Shown: one piece after another, positions 46,225 through 57,457 of the stretch
Layout: every line of letters begins with the position of its first letter
Position numbering within the stretch: position 1 is the stretch's first letter
Position numbers and translations under genes: made by a program
Notes under the pieces: model-generated
What the model saw: the letters and a program-made list of their open reading frames with translations, nothing else
The model's database searches: none
What the model was told of the DNA's origin: nothing
Assembly (NCBI GenBank): GCA_041395845.1
Contig: JAWKZS010000005.1
Location: 1 to 64,000 of the forward strand
Origin: Ch67 sp041395845
GTDB taxonomy: Bacteria > Pseudomonadota > Gammaproteobacteria > Pseudomonadales > Ketobacteraceae
Length of the DNA stretch: 64,000 nt
Reading direction: 5' to 3'

Positions 46225-46831
46225 GGGCCTTTCCTACCTGTTCCCAGATGGTGTGCGTATCAAACAATACCGCATTCAGCGTGGTGGCCAGCAGCAGGCC
46301 GATAAAACAGTACAGACCCATGCCCAGGTGGATTTCGCCCTCATCGATCATCTTGATATAGGCGACCAGAATCCCGAGCATGAACACCTCCAGCATACCC
46401 CAACGCTTGATGTGGCCCTGGATTTTCAGCATGTGGATCAGCAGCAGGTTGTAGCGACGCAGCTTCACCAGTATGCAGATGCCGGTGATCAGCAGGAATT
46501 CCACCAGCGGTGCCAGCATGCTGCACACGAACACCAGCAACGCCATCCACCAGTAACCCTGCACATACAGCTGCAGCACACCCTTGTAGAGGGTATCAGC
46601 GTTTTCCTGACCCAGGATATCGAGGGTCATGATCGGCAGGAAGTTGGCGGGTACGAACAGGATCAGCGCCGCCAGACTCAGGGCGAGCCCGCGATCCACC
46701 GGATCACGCCGGCATTTGTACAGGGTGCAGCCGCAGCGGGGGCACACGACTTTCTGCCCTACCTGCACGGTTGGCATGCGCAGCAGGGCATCGCATTCAT
46801 GACAGATCAGCTGAGACTGGTGTGACAGCAT
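46202..46831 (-). CDS. PqiA/LetA half-protein (first half)
   Basis: 209 residues with zinc knuckles ICHECDALLRMPTVQVGQK and CPRCGCTL, then four helices (LALSLAALILFVPANFLPIM and following). It overlaps the second half by 23 bases. The ends FDTHTIWEQ and FDPRLIWDL of the two halves correspond, which shows they are duplicates of one ancestral unit. First gene of the LetA-LetA-LetB-UbiA operon. Promoter must be in the 114 bases to the divergent rmlA start. Confidence 0.82.
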   Translation of the reverse strand: MLSHQSQLICHECDALLRMPTVQVGQKVVCPRCGCTLYKCRRDPVDRGLALSLAALILFVPANFLPIMTLDILGQENADTLYKGVLQLYVQGYWWMALLVFVCSMLAPLVEFLLITGICILVKLRRYNLLLIHMLKIQGHIKRWGMLEVFMLGILVAYIKMIDEGEIHLGMGLYCFIGLLLATTLNAVLFDTHTIWEQVGKARERHRLR

Positions 46832-46945
46832 GGCTGCAGGTCAGACTCCGTTGTAACGAAGCGCCCATTCTAGCAGGAAACCCGCGCACGGCGGCCAGCG
46901 GGTGCTGTGCTAGTATTGCAGAAAGCTGGCAACAGGACGTGAACC

Positions 46946-47839
46946 ATGCACTACAAGGGCATCATTCTGGCAGGGGGTACCGGCACCCGCCTGCATCCGC
47001 TTACCACCAGCGTCAGCAAACAGCTGATGCCGGTGTACGACAAACCCATGATCTATTATCCCATCGCGATGCTGATGCTGGCCGGCATCCGCGAGGTATT
47101 GATCATCACCACGCCACGGGACCATGCCGCATTTGAAGCCTTGCTTGGCGATGGTTCGCAGTGGGGCATGCAGTTTGAATATGCCGACCAACCCGCGCCG
47201 GAGGGACTCGCGCAGGCGTTTCTGATCGGCGCCGATTTTATTGGCGACAGCAACGTGTGCCTGGTGCTGGGTGACAACATCTTTTACGGCTCGGGCCTGT
47301 CGTCGATTCTTCAGACCTGCACCCGGCGGGAAACCGGTGCCACGGTGTTCGGCTATCAGGTGCGCGATCCGCAACGCTATGGTGTATTCGGATTTGATCG
47401 CGACGGCCGTGTCACCAGCATCGAGGAAAAGCCCAGCAAGCCAAAATCGAACTACGCGATTACCGGCATCTATTTCTTTGATCATGATGTGGTGGATATC
47501 GCCCGCACCATTCAGCCCTCGGCGCGGGGCGAACTGGAGATTACCGATGTCATCCGGCATTACCTGGAGCGGGGCAATCTGCAGGTGGAAATGCTGGGGC
47601 GTGGCGTTGCCTGGCTCGACACCGGCACCCATAACGCGCTGCTGGACGCCGCCAATTTTATCAAGCTGGTCGAGGATCGCCAGGGCCTGAAAATCTGCTG
47701 CCCTGAAGAAATCAGTTATCTGATGGGCTATATCGATGACGCCCAGCTGGAACGCTTGATCGCGCCGCTGGAAAAGAGCGGTTACGGGGCCTACCTGCAA
47801 CGCATTCTGGATGACAATCGCAACGTCTATGACGGCTGA
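46946..47839 (+). CDS. rmlA: Glucose-1-phosphate thymidylyltransferase
   Basis: 297 residues from ATG 46946 (AGGA 8 bases before). Signature KGIILAGGTGTRLHPLTTSV and SKQLMPVYDKPMIYYPIAM, LVLGDNIFYGSGL and VFGYQVRDPQRYGVFGFD are standard for RmlA/RfbA. It makes dTDP-glucose from glucose-1-phosphate and dTTP, first step of dTDP-rhamnose synthesis. rmlB, C and D are not beside it, so this is an orphan copy. Ends at a strong terminator shared with the giant lipoprotein gene. Confidence 0.92.
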   Translation: MHYKGIILAGGTGTRLHPLTTSVSKQLMPVYDKPMIYYPIAMLMLAGIREVLIITTPRDHAAFEALLGDGSQWGMQFEYADQPAPEGLAQAFLIGADFIGDSNVCLVLGDNIFYGSGLSSILQTCTRRETGATVFGYQVRDPQRYGVFGFDRDGRVTSIEEKPSKPKSNYAITGIYFFDHDVVDIARTIQPSARGELEITDVIRHYLERGNLQVEMLGRGVAWLDTGTHNALLDAANFIKLVEDRQGLKICCPEEISYLMGYIDDAQLERLIAPLEKSGYGAYLQRILDDNRNVYDG

Positions 47840-47861
47840 TGCTGCATTGCAGCAGGGAGCT

Positions 47862-47902
47862 CCAATAAAAAAACCCGGCGTGAAAGCCGGGCTTTTTATT
47901 GG
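47862..47902. terminator. Strong bidirectional terminator between rmlA and the giant lipoprotein gene
   Basis: CCAATAAAAA, then CCCGGC (47874-47879), GTGAAA, GCCGGG (47886-47891), then TTTTTATTGG; the complementary arms continue through the A/T runs, so it works in both directions. Confidence 0.92.
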
Positions 47903-47915
47903 GTTAAGGTATGGA

Positions 47916-50900
47916 TCAGAGTGCACGGTGCAGCATGAAATCATCCACACCAGGGTTAACGACCAGACTGTCCATATCCACGCTGATAGTCAATGTCTGT
48001 TCCGAACAGCCAGTACCCGCTTCCAGCTGACAGATCAGCGCCTCACCGTCGTCGTTCTGGCTGACGGTGACGCTCAGCTGATCATCGGTGAGACTGTACG
48101 TACCGCGCTCGAAGCCGACAAAGCCATTGGCTTCTTCCCACTGGATCGCAACGTAGACATTGCCCGGCAGGAACATCATCAACACGGTATCATCGGCTGC
48201 TTTCCAGATACCCTCGATGCCGGTACCCGTGACGTTCTCACGGGCAAACACGAACTCATCAGGCGTGCCGGGATAGGCGGTCAGATCGCTGGCGCCCACC
48301 GCAATCGGCAGCATGATGTCGCTGCAGTCGCCACCCTGGGAGGGATCGCACAGCAGCGCCTCGCCATCATCGTTCTGCTGTACATTCACATACAGCTCGT
48401 CGCCATACTGCGAGAAGCCCCCGCGTTCAAAGCCGATGAAACCATTGGCTTCGGCCCACTGCACACTGAAGTACTCACCGCTGGGCAGGAAGGCAAACAG
48501 CACGCTTTCGGCGTTATTGGTATAAACACCGGCCACCCAGTTGAATGCTGCCAGCGCCTGCGTCCGCGCTGCCGGGTTCAGCAGCAGCTCGCGTTCTTCT
48601 GTACCGCTTAGTACACGCTCGCCACGACGTACCAGTGCTGTGCCATCCAGTGAAGATTCCTCGAAGATGAACGGATGCAGTTCGTAGGCGTCCAGATCAC
48701 CCAGTTTGGCAACGATGGCCGGCAGATCCCACTGGATGATGCTGATACCGCCACGGGTAATGGCGCTATAGCTGAACTCCGCGATCACGGTTTTTTCAGC
48801 CCAGTAGTTGGATACACCGTTGCGATAATGCTTCGCCACCCGCACCAGCGGATTGCTGCCCGTCGCCGTACCGTCATCGCTGATCAGGTAGGCGTTCAGG
48901 TAGTAGTCACCGCCGGCATCATAGCCTTCACCGGCCCACAGACCACCGCCAACGGCAGTACCGTTGTCGAATTCAGCCGGGGTATAGACCACTTCATCCA
49001 GATCGATGGCGGCAACCGGATCATCCTGACCATCGCCGTTCAGATCCTGATAGGACTTGGCGACCACATTGGCACAGCTGTAGTTGTTGGCCACGTAGTC
49101 GTTCCAGTCATCGTCGCACCAGAACTCATAGGCTTCGTTCTGCTCGGTGATGCTGGCGACAAATGCGCGAGCACCGGTGGTGAACACTGCATCCGGTGTC
49201 AATCCATGACCCAGTGCCTCACCCACTACCTTGCTGATCAGCATACCTTCGATGTTCAGTTCTTCCAGCACCACATGAGCTTCCAGCAGCGTGGATACTG
49301 TCGTGCCATCGGTCTCGTATGCCCGTACCACTGCGGTTTCGCCTGCATCGAGATAGCTGTCGATGGTGAAGCGATCCTGCAGGGTGACGACGCCACCGGC
49401 GGTGATCAGGTATTCATTGCTGACCTCGGTTTCTTCAACCCAGCTGCGGGTGGATGCATCGTAAGCGAAGAACGTTTCCGGACCGGTATCCGAAATCACA
49501 CCGTAGAACGCTTCGATGGTCTCGGTCTGGGAATTTTCATTCCACTGGCTCTCGGATTCCAGCCAGGTCAGGCCGGCGCTGCCCACCGAGGATTCGGTAA
49601 TGGCAGCCGCAGGCGTGAATACAACCGTGGCCGTTTGCTCACAACCGTTGTCGTTCTCGGTGAAGGCTCCGTTGAACGTGCTGGCTGCGACATGGGTACC
49701 GGTCAGGGTGAAACTGAAGTTCGCTTCGACTGTGCTCACACTGAAATCACCATTGGTTGCAATGGTGCCACGGTGTTCGAACTCGTCATCCATGTCACCG
49801 CCCCGCACCAGCAGCTGGCTGCCGATCTGGACGAATTCAACGATTTCCTTACCGTTGGGTTCGCTCACAGGTGCACAGGCACCCGCACTTTCGTCGAACT
49901 CTTCGCCGCTTGCAGTGAAGGTTGCGATATAAACACCGTTGGCATTGACATCGTTATTGACGCAGTCAGTCACGTTCGCAAGGAACGGGCAGACGTCACT
50001 GTTGTCGCCCACACCGTCACCATCGGCATCATTCTGCTCGCTGGCGTTGAGGGGGAAAGCATCCTCGCTATCGACGAAACCATCGCTGTCGCTATCCAGA
50101 CGCAGACCAGCATCGCAGGCGTCACCAACGCCGTTGCCATTACTGTCGGCCTGATCCGGATTGTAGACAGAAGGACAGTTATCCACGTCATCGGTTACAC
50201 CATCAGCATCCTGATCCCCTGGCTCCAGCGTATCGCAGGCATCACCGATATTGTCGCCATCGGAATCTGCCTGGTCGGCATTGGGAACGAACGGACAGTT
50301 GTCGATGTCATCACTCACACCGTCACCGTCCTGATCCGCCGGCGGTTCAATGCTGTCACAGACATCACCGCGACCATCAGAATCAGCATCGGCCTGATCC
50401 GCATTGGCATCGCTCGGACAGTTGTCAGCATCATCCGCAACACCATCACCATCGGTATCCGGTTTGCTATAGCTGAAGCCGTTGATCAGTTCATTCAATG
50501 CAGTGACGTTGATACCGGCAAAGTTGAACTCGGTGCCACTGGGCGTGAAGGTACCGACCCGCACATAGCTGTCTGCATCGCTCAGGGTTTCGACGGCCAT
50601 GATCACGTTACGGCTTTCTTCGAAGTTCCAGTAGAAGTAGTACGGCTGGATCTCGTCCGGAATCGTGAACTGCAACACTGCATGACCGTCGCCGTTGGGA
50701 TCGACGATGGTCCAGTTGGCAGTGACACCGTTGATGCGCACCGCAGTTGGTCAAGCCATCGTGGGTATAGAAGTGCACCGCACCACTGGTCCCGACGTTG
50801 CCACTGAGATCCGATCCGACCAGCCAGGCAAAGATCTGGTGGATGCGATCGTCACTTTCGTTGTCGTCAATGCTGCCGATCGGCACACCGGCAATCGGCG

Positions 50901-53900
50901 TGGTCGGCACACTGCCACTGGCGTGCAGCAGTTCACTCAGCGCGGTCGCCAGATGCGAAGTGGTAATGTCTTCACGACGGCCACTGCCCGGATAGCTGCT
51001 CAGAATCCAGTTTTCGCAGGACAGTACGCCTTGTGGATACAGGCTGTAATCACAGGGCAGATCGTACTCATCCATCTGGGTAACGACGGTCACACCCACA
51101 CCGCGGGCATCCGCGCTGACAAAGTTCGCGTCCGGATTGGCAACGCCCTGTTCCCAGTCTTCACTGACAAATTCCAGCTGCGGCAGGTTTGTGATCGGTG
51201 CCGCCACCGCGCTGACCTGCCAGACCGAGCCATTGACGCTGCCGTTACCACGAACCAGAGTCGCTGTGGTGGCCGGGGTGCCATCCACTGCCGGTGCATC
51301 GTTGACTTCAATCCAGCCAGCACTGCTCAACATCCAGCGGGTGCGACTGTCGTTTGTAAACGCAGCACCGTTCCAGGCAAAGTCGGTGGCACCCGAGGTG
51401 GTCACGGTGCTGTAACCGAACTCAAAGATGTCGACACCGGTTTCGCTAAAGTAGTTGCGCCAGCTGTCCGTGAAAGCAATGCCCTGATCGGCACCCGCCG
51501 GATTCAGGATGGCACTGGCGTCCACTGCGGACATGCGGTTCAGCGCGCCTGTCAGGGTATAGGTACAGGTGGCCGCTGGTGCCACACCCAGATCTTCGCC
51601 GGCGTAGATTTCGATCGTTTCGGTGATCGAGGTGCCGGTGATCGTGTTGGCGTTCGCATCCAGCGTACCGTTGAAGTTCAAGACTTCGGTAACCGTGTAC
51701 AAAGCGACCGGATTGGCACCTGAATAGTCGTATTGGGTATCGACATCCACGCTACCACCAAACTGAACGTTGCCGATGCCAACAATGCTGCCGGATTCGC
51801 CATCACCGTCACCATCGTCAAAGTTCAGATTGATTTCATTACCCTGTTGTTTGACGAAGGCAATACCCGCTTTCTGGTCATCAACAGCGCTGTCGCAGAT
51901 TTCAGCCAGGTTCGCTCCCTGTGGGGCTACACCGGTCTGCTGCACATCACTCACGGTAATGGCGGCCAGCCAGAAACCGGCAATGTCAGCAGGCTCGCCT
52001 TCGCAGGCATCACCCACGCCATTGTCGTTGCTATCAGCCTGATTGGCATTGGCCAGTACCGGGCAGTTATCGACGTTATCGGCACTGCCATCGCTGTCGG
52101 TGTCGGCCAGTAACGGGTCTGTGCCCTGCACCTGCTCTTCTGCGTCACTCAGGGTGTCGCCGTCATCGTCATCATCACAGGCATTGCCCAACGTGTCGCC
52201 GTCAGTGTCCAGCTGATCTTCATTGGCGATAGCAGGACAGTTGTCGCTGTTGTCGCCGGTACCATCACTGTCGGTATCCGTGGTTTCACTGGCATCCAGC
52301 GGGAAGGCGTCTTCTCCATCGGATACGCCGTCACCGTCGTCATCGTCATCACAGACGTTCCCCAACTCGTCACCATCGGTATTGAGCTGATCGCTGTTGC
52401 TGTCGATCGGACAGTTGTCGGTGTTGTCGTTGCTGCCATCCGCATCGGTGTCCACCAGCAGCGGATTGGTGCCCAGCGCCTGTTCCTGTGCATCGGTCAG
52501 GGTATCGCCGTCATCGTCATCGTCACAAACGTTGCCCAACGCGTCACCATCAGTGTCCAGCTGATCCTGGTTGGCAGCAGCGGGACAGTTGTCGCTGTTG
52601 TCGCCCGTTCCGTCGCCGTCAGTATCCGTGGTTTCGCTGGCATCCAGCGGGAACGCATCTTCACCATCAGACACGCCGTCACCGTCATCATCGTCATCGC
52701 AGACGTTACCGATGGTGTCCGCGTCGGTATCCAGCTGATTGGCATTGGCAATGGCCGGGCAGTTATCGCCTGCATCGGGCACATTGTCGTTGTCGTCGTC
52801 GGTGTCGCACACATCACCACGGGCATCGCCATCGGCGTTGGCCTGATCCGTGTTGCTGATCAACGGACAGTTGTCGCTGCCATCCGGCACAGTGTCGTTA
52901 TCGTCGTCGGTATCGCAGGCATCACCACCATTGTTGTCACCGTCGGAATTTTTCTGATCGGTGTTGCTGACAGCCGGACAGTTATCGGCACCGTCGTAAA
53001 CGCCATCGCCGTCCACATCCGGGTTCAGGCTGTCGCTGTCCTGACCATCAGGCACGCCATCACCATCATCGTCGGTATCCGCGTTATTGCCGATGCCGTC
53101 ACCATCAGTATCGATGGATTCTTCGGGATTCAGCGGGAAACGGTCTTCGCTATCAGGCACGCCGTCATCGTCATCGTCGGTATCCGTACGGTTACCAATG
53201 GTATCGCCGTCAGTATCGAGGAAGTCGCTACCATCCAGCGGCAGCTGATCCTGTTCATCAGGAACGCCGTCATTGTCATCATCGGGATCGATTGCATCAC
53301 CGATACCATCACCGTCGGTATCCACGAAGGGCACGCCAGGATTGGTGTTATCGTTATCATCCGGATCCTGCTCGAGGCGCCAGCCGTCGTTATCATTGTC
53401 GGTGTCGCTGAGGGTGGTTTTGGTACCGTCCAGCGGGAAGGCATCTTCGCCATCAGATACGCCATCACCATCATCATCGGGATCGGCAACGTTGCCGATA
53501 CCATCGCCGTCGGTATCAACGCTTTCGTTTGCATTCAACGGGAATGCATCATTGGCATCTGCCACACCATCGCCGTCATCATCAGTGTCGATGCTGTTAC
53601 CGATGCCATCGCCGTCGGTGTCAACGCTGTCGCGGCTGTCGAGTGGCAGATCGTCATCAACGTCAAGCACACCGTCGTTGTCATCGTCCTTGTCACATTT
53701 GTCGCCGATGCGGTCGTTGTCGGTATCGGTCTGCAGCGGATTGGGTGTGGCAGGACAGTTGTCACTGATGCCCGGGGAACCGGCCGGACGCACCGGAATG
53801 CCATCACCATCGGCGTCAAAGGAAGCGGTCGGGTCCAGCGGGAAAGCATCCGCGCCATCCAGTACACCGTCGCCATCCGTATCGCGCAGCAGCGGGTTGG

Positions 53901-55818
53901 TGCCAGCGTCAGCTTCATCGCTGTCACTCAGGCCGTCGTTGTCGTCGTCGGTATCCGCATTGTTGCCAATACCGTCACGATCGGTGTCTTCCCATTCATT
54001 GGGGTTACGCGGGAAACGGTCCAGATTGACGGTTGCCACGCTGTCGGCGGTGTTCAAGGTATTGTTGCCGTTGGTGTGATTGGGGCGGCCATCACCATCG
54101 ATATCATCATCGCTGTTGTCGCCGAAGGCATCGCCATCCAGATTGCGTTGCTCCGCAGCATTCAGCGGGAATGCATCATCCACATCCGGCACACCGTCGT
54201 TGTCATCATCGCCGTCGGTGGTGTTACCAATGCCGTCAAGGTCGGTATCGGTAAATTCAGTACCGGGATTGGTGTCATCGTTGTCGTTCGGATCCTGGTC
54301 CGACGGCCAGCCGTCGTTGTCCACATCGGATTTGTTCTGCTTGGTGGCATCCAGCGGGAAGTCATCCTGCGCATCAGGTGTGCCATCGTTGTCATCGTCC
54401 GGGTCGGCGTTGTTGCCAATCTGGTCGCCGTCGGTGTCGGTGGTTTCCGCCACATTCAGCGGGAACGCATCATTGCCGTCGAGCACACCATCATTATCGT
54501 CATCCGGGTCAGCATTGTTACCGATGCCATCCCGGTCAGTGTCACGGAATTCATTGGGATCGTTGGGAAACGCATCCTGTTCGTTGGGAACACCATCGCC
54601 ATCGATATCGGGATTCTTGACTGCGGGCTGCAGTTCCACATCGGTGTTTTCATCAATCTGGGTGTTGACGCTGCTGTTGCCGGTGGTGGTAATTTCGCTC
54701 ACCAGAATGGCGCTCATGTCTCCAACGGTGCGACCCAGCGGATCATTCGGCACCGGCAGGGTGGCGGGATCCTGATCCAGCAATTGCAGGGCAGCGGTTG
54801 CACCAGCGCCAGCGCTGTCACCTTCACCGTCGTAGAGGGATTGTGGTGCGCCGTCTGCCTGGCCATCGATTTCGCCATCCGCAAGGTCGTCGGTCATGGC
54901 GGTCAGTACTGCGGTGGTTTCTGCGCCACCCACCGCACTGGAAATCTGGTTCACCACGGATGCCAATGCCTGCACAGCGGAACGGTATGCAGCCACCTGC
55001 TCCTGTTCTTCCGCAGTGTCGGTGGTTTCATCAAGAATCGGCGGAGTAGTGAAAATGTCGGTGGTGGAATCCAGGCCGAAGCCGACGGTAGATTTCACTT
55101 GCGCAGCCGCTACTGGCAACGCACTCAGCAGTTCGTCGACGGTGGGTGTGCCATCACCCAGTCCGGCGTCGATGGCATCATCGCCATCACGGTCGCCCCA
55201 GGCTTTCTTGTCACCGACATCAGCCAGGCTGCCGTTATTATCTTCGTCACCATCATAATCGGCATTCTTGATCGCCAGATCCGTTGCCATCGTGGTGAGC
55301 AGGGTTGCATAAACCGGGCGATCAGCATCGAGCATTTCTGCGGTAACGATGGTGCGCAGAGTGCCGACGACTGGCGCCACGCACTCGGTCAGCACCTCGA
55401 TCGTGCCACTGGTGTCGTCATCCTCACACGCGGTCAGGTCGCGGGTATCTGCGTCAGCCGTAAATTCCAGCAGGAACGGTGCGTCAGCGCTGTCAGGTTT
55501 GTCGATACCCTGGATTTCGGCACGCTCGTTGGTGGTGCCGGTGCCGACGACGGCGCCGCGGAACCCGGCCTGGGTCACATCAACGGCATAGGCAGTGACA
55601 ATAGCATTGGCCAGCGGACCATCCACACCACCGCCGGACAGGCTGGCTGAAGGTGTACCGCCACCGCCGCCTCCACCACCGCCGGAACCTCCACCCGAGC
55701 TGCCACCACCGCCGCCGCCACCACCGCCGCCACAGGCGGTCAGCAGGGTTACTGTCGAAATCAGACATACACTCAGCAGACGATTCAACAGGCGAATCGC
55801 AGCAGCTCGCTGTTCCAT
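47916..55818 (-). pseudogene. Giant lipoprotein with thrombospondin type 3 repeats, one frameshift
   Basis: About 2633 residues from ATG 55818. Signal CLISTVTLLTACGGGG has a lipobox Cys, followed by some 24 Gly with a few Ser (55.6-55.74 kb). After a 380-residue N-terminal region come dozens of TSP3 repeats (DTDGDGIGNNADTDDDNDG), about 54.61 to 52.0 kb, a beta-rich region, a second short TSP3 block at 50.46-49.96 kb, and at 47.9-48.55 kb two tandem repeats of about 100 residues with WEEANGFVGFERG. TSP3 repeats bind calcium and form stiff, elongated rods. The frame breaks once near 50745 (HFYTHDGLT to VRINGVTANWTI), where an extra base is the simplest cause. Surface adhesin or biofilm structure is inferred. 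Confidence 0.8.
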
Positions 55819-56338
55819 GAGTACACTCCGCGTTTGCTGATAGAAAAAAAGAAAATGTGAACCACGTTTGAGTCTAGCCAACACACAGAAATTGCAAGGC
55901 CTCTTTTTCAGCGGGTTCCGGCAGCGATCGGCTTATTGCAAACCGTTTTAGTTCTCGAAATTTTTCCTGTTTTTTTAATGCCTTACGCGGTGTTAATCGA
56001 TGGCCGGAACACTGTCTGCCGGCCAATACTCGGCCACGACATACCTGTTGCATGCGGCAAAATATCGCCCTGCTATTCCAAAAAAATATCAAGGATGCGC
56101 CGTTGCGGATGGCGCAAAAACTTAATCTTGCAGATCACAACGACTGGGCTAGAATCAGCGCGCCATCGGCCGGTCTCAGGGGCCGCCTGAACCGGCTTAG
56201 GCAGAAAAAGCGTTATCGCACTGGCGCGACCGGGCATTCACGTCAACTCTGTAACTAATGGTCATGTTCAAGGGTTGGCGCGGTTGCTAAGGTGCACCTG
56301 TTGCCATTCCCAAACGTTTTGCAAAGTTGTCAGCCGCG
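55819..56338. other. Intergenic region upstream of the giant lipoprotein and PhaC-like genes
   Basis: 520 bases, no gene. It is divergent, with A/T-rich stretches and a clear plus-strand promoter at 56128-56155. GGATGCGCCGTTGCGGATGG near 56093-56112 contains short inverted words (GCGCC/GGCGC). No small ORF with a ribosome-binding site is convincing. Confidence 0.5.
56128..56155 (+). promoter_or_regulatory. Sigma-70-type promoter upstream of the PhaC-like gene
   Basis: TTGCAG (56128-56133), 16-base spacer, TAGAAT (56150-56155). It would give a leader of about 175 bases before ATG 56339. Confidence 0.5.
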
Positions 56339-57457
56339 ATGTCCACAAATTCCGAGTCCCTGTTGCGCCAGTCCTTCAACTATGTCCGTCATGCGGTGGA
56401 GCGCCGTGCCCGCCCGGAACGTTTCATCGTGGCGGACAAGACCCGACATGACGTCATTTTCCGCGATGGCCTGATGGAATTGCGTTACTACCCCCATGAC
56501 CATCAGCCATTCGAGCTGGATGGCGAAACGATTTTCCCGACGCAGCATCAACACCGCACACCGATTCTGCTGGTGCCACCGCTGGGTGTGTTTCACTGGA
56601 TTTATGATCTGATGGCCGAACGCAGCTGGGTGCGCTTTCTGAATGCCCGCGGTTTTCAGGTCTATCTGGTGAACTGGGGTGCACCGGATAGCGACGACGC
56701 CCATCTGTCACTGGATGTTTATGTGAATCGCTGGATGCAGGCGGCGGTGGATCATACGCTGCAGCACAGCGGTCAGCCGCAGCTGTCACTGGTGGGTTAC
56801 TGCATGGGTGGGCTGATCACCCTGCTGCACGCCGGCACCCATACCGACGATCAGATTCGCAATATTGTCACGATTGCCAGCCCGATTGATTTTCACGCCA
56901 GCCATGGTTACGGCAAGGTTTTACAGTGGCTCAACAAGAGCATGCGTGCCATCCCGGTACCAAAGGGCTTTCAGGTCGATCCCGAACGCTTCCATGTTCC
57001 CGGTGACATGCTGTCAGTGCTGTTCAAACTCACCAATCCGTTTGCCGGTGTGGTCAGTTATTTCGATCTGGTGCGCAACCTGTCAGATCGCGATTATGTG
57101 AAGGCTCATCTCACCACCCGGGAGTGGTTCAACAACATGCCGGATTATCCCGGCGCCACCGTGCAGCAGCTGGTCTTCGATTTCGCAATTTTCAACAAGC
57201 TGGCCAGTGGGCGGATACGCATCGGCAGTGAAGTCAGTAACATCAAACGCATCCGCAGCAATCTGCTGGCCTTTGCCGGTAAAAGCGATCGCATTGTCAG
57301 CATCGATGCAGCACGACGGATCATGGATCTGGTGGCATCGCCGGATCGCACCTTTACCGTCGTGCCCGGCGGTCATGCCGGGGTGTTCGCAGGCGGCAAG
57401 GCCCAGGAACATACTTGGGCACTGACGGCACAGTGGCTGGCGCAGCGGTCGGATTGA
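56339..57457 (+). CDS. PHA synthase-like alpha/beta hydrolase (PhaC family)
   Basis: 372 residues from ATG 56339. The nucleophile elbow is GYCMGG with Cys155, the hallmark of polyhydroxyalkanoate synthases (GxCxGG), where Ser lipases have Ser. The other triad members are Asp317 (AGKSDRIVS) and His346 (PGGHAGVF). The length of 372 fits class III PhaC or PhaC-like depolymerase-type proteins rather than class I (about 560). Class III needs a PhaE partner, which is not visible nearby. PVLLVPPLGVFHWIYDL-like N-terminus (ILLVPPLGVFHWIY) is typical. It may polymerise hydroxyacyl-CoA or act on an acyl thioester; function uncertain. Confidence 0.78.
   Translation: MSTNSESLLRQSFNYVRHAVERRARPERFIVADKTRHDVIFRDGLMELRYYPHDHQPFELDGETIFPTQHQHRTPILLVPPLGVFHWIYDLMAERSWVRFLNARGFQVYLVNWGAPDSDDAHLSLDVYVNRWMQAAVDHTLQHSGQPQLSLVGYCMGGLITLLHAGTHTDDQIRNIVTIASPIDFHASHGYGKVLQWLNKSMRAIPVPKGFQVDPERFHVPGDMLSVLFKLTNPFAGVVSYFDLVRNLSDRDYVKAHLTTREWFNNMPDYPGATVQQLVFDFAIFNKLASGRIRIGSEVSNIKRIRSNLLAFAGKSDRIVSIDAARRIMDLVASPDRTFTVVPGGHAGVFAGGKAQEHTWALTAQWLAQRSD

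Noticed and set aside
48675..50807. A long plus-strand frame (about 710 codons) opposite the giant lipoprotein.
   Set aside because: Antisense shadow of the low-complexity Asp/Gly repeat coding sequence; rich in Ile, Val and Thr with no domain.
51995..54615. Regular short repeats that could be mistaken for a CRISPR array or a DNA satellite.
   Set aside because: The period follows the TSP3 protein repeat in frame, with synonymous variation, and there are no unique spacers between identical repeats.
55650..55740. A GGN tract as a regulatory or slippage-prone repeat.
   Set aside because: It codes a poly-glycine linker right after the lipoprotein cysteine, common in such proteins; the codons are mixed, so no long simple DNA repeat exists.
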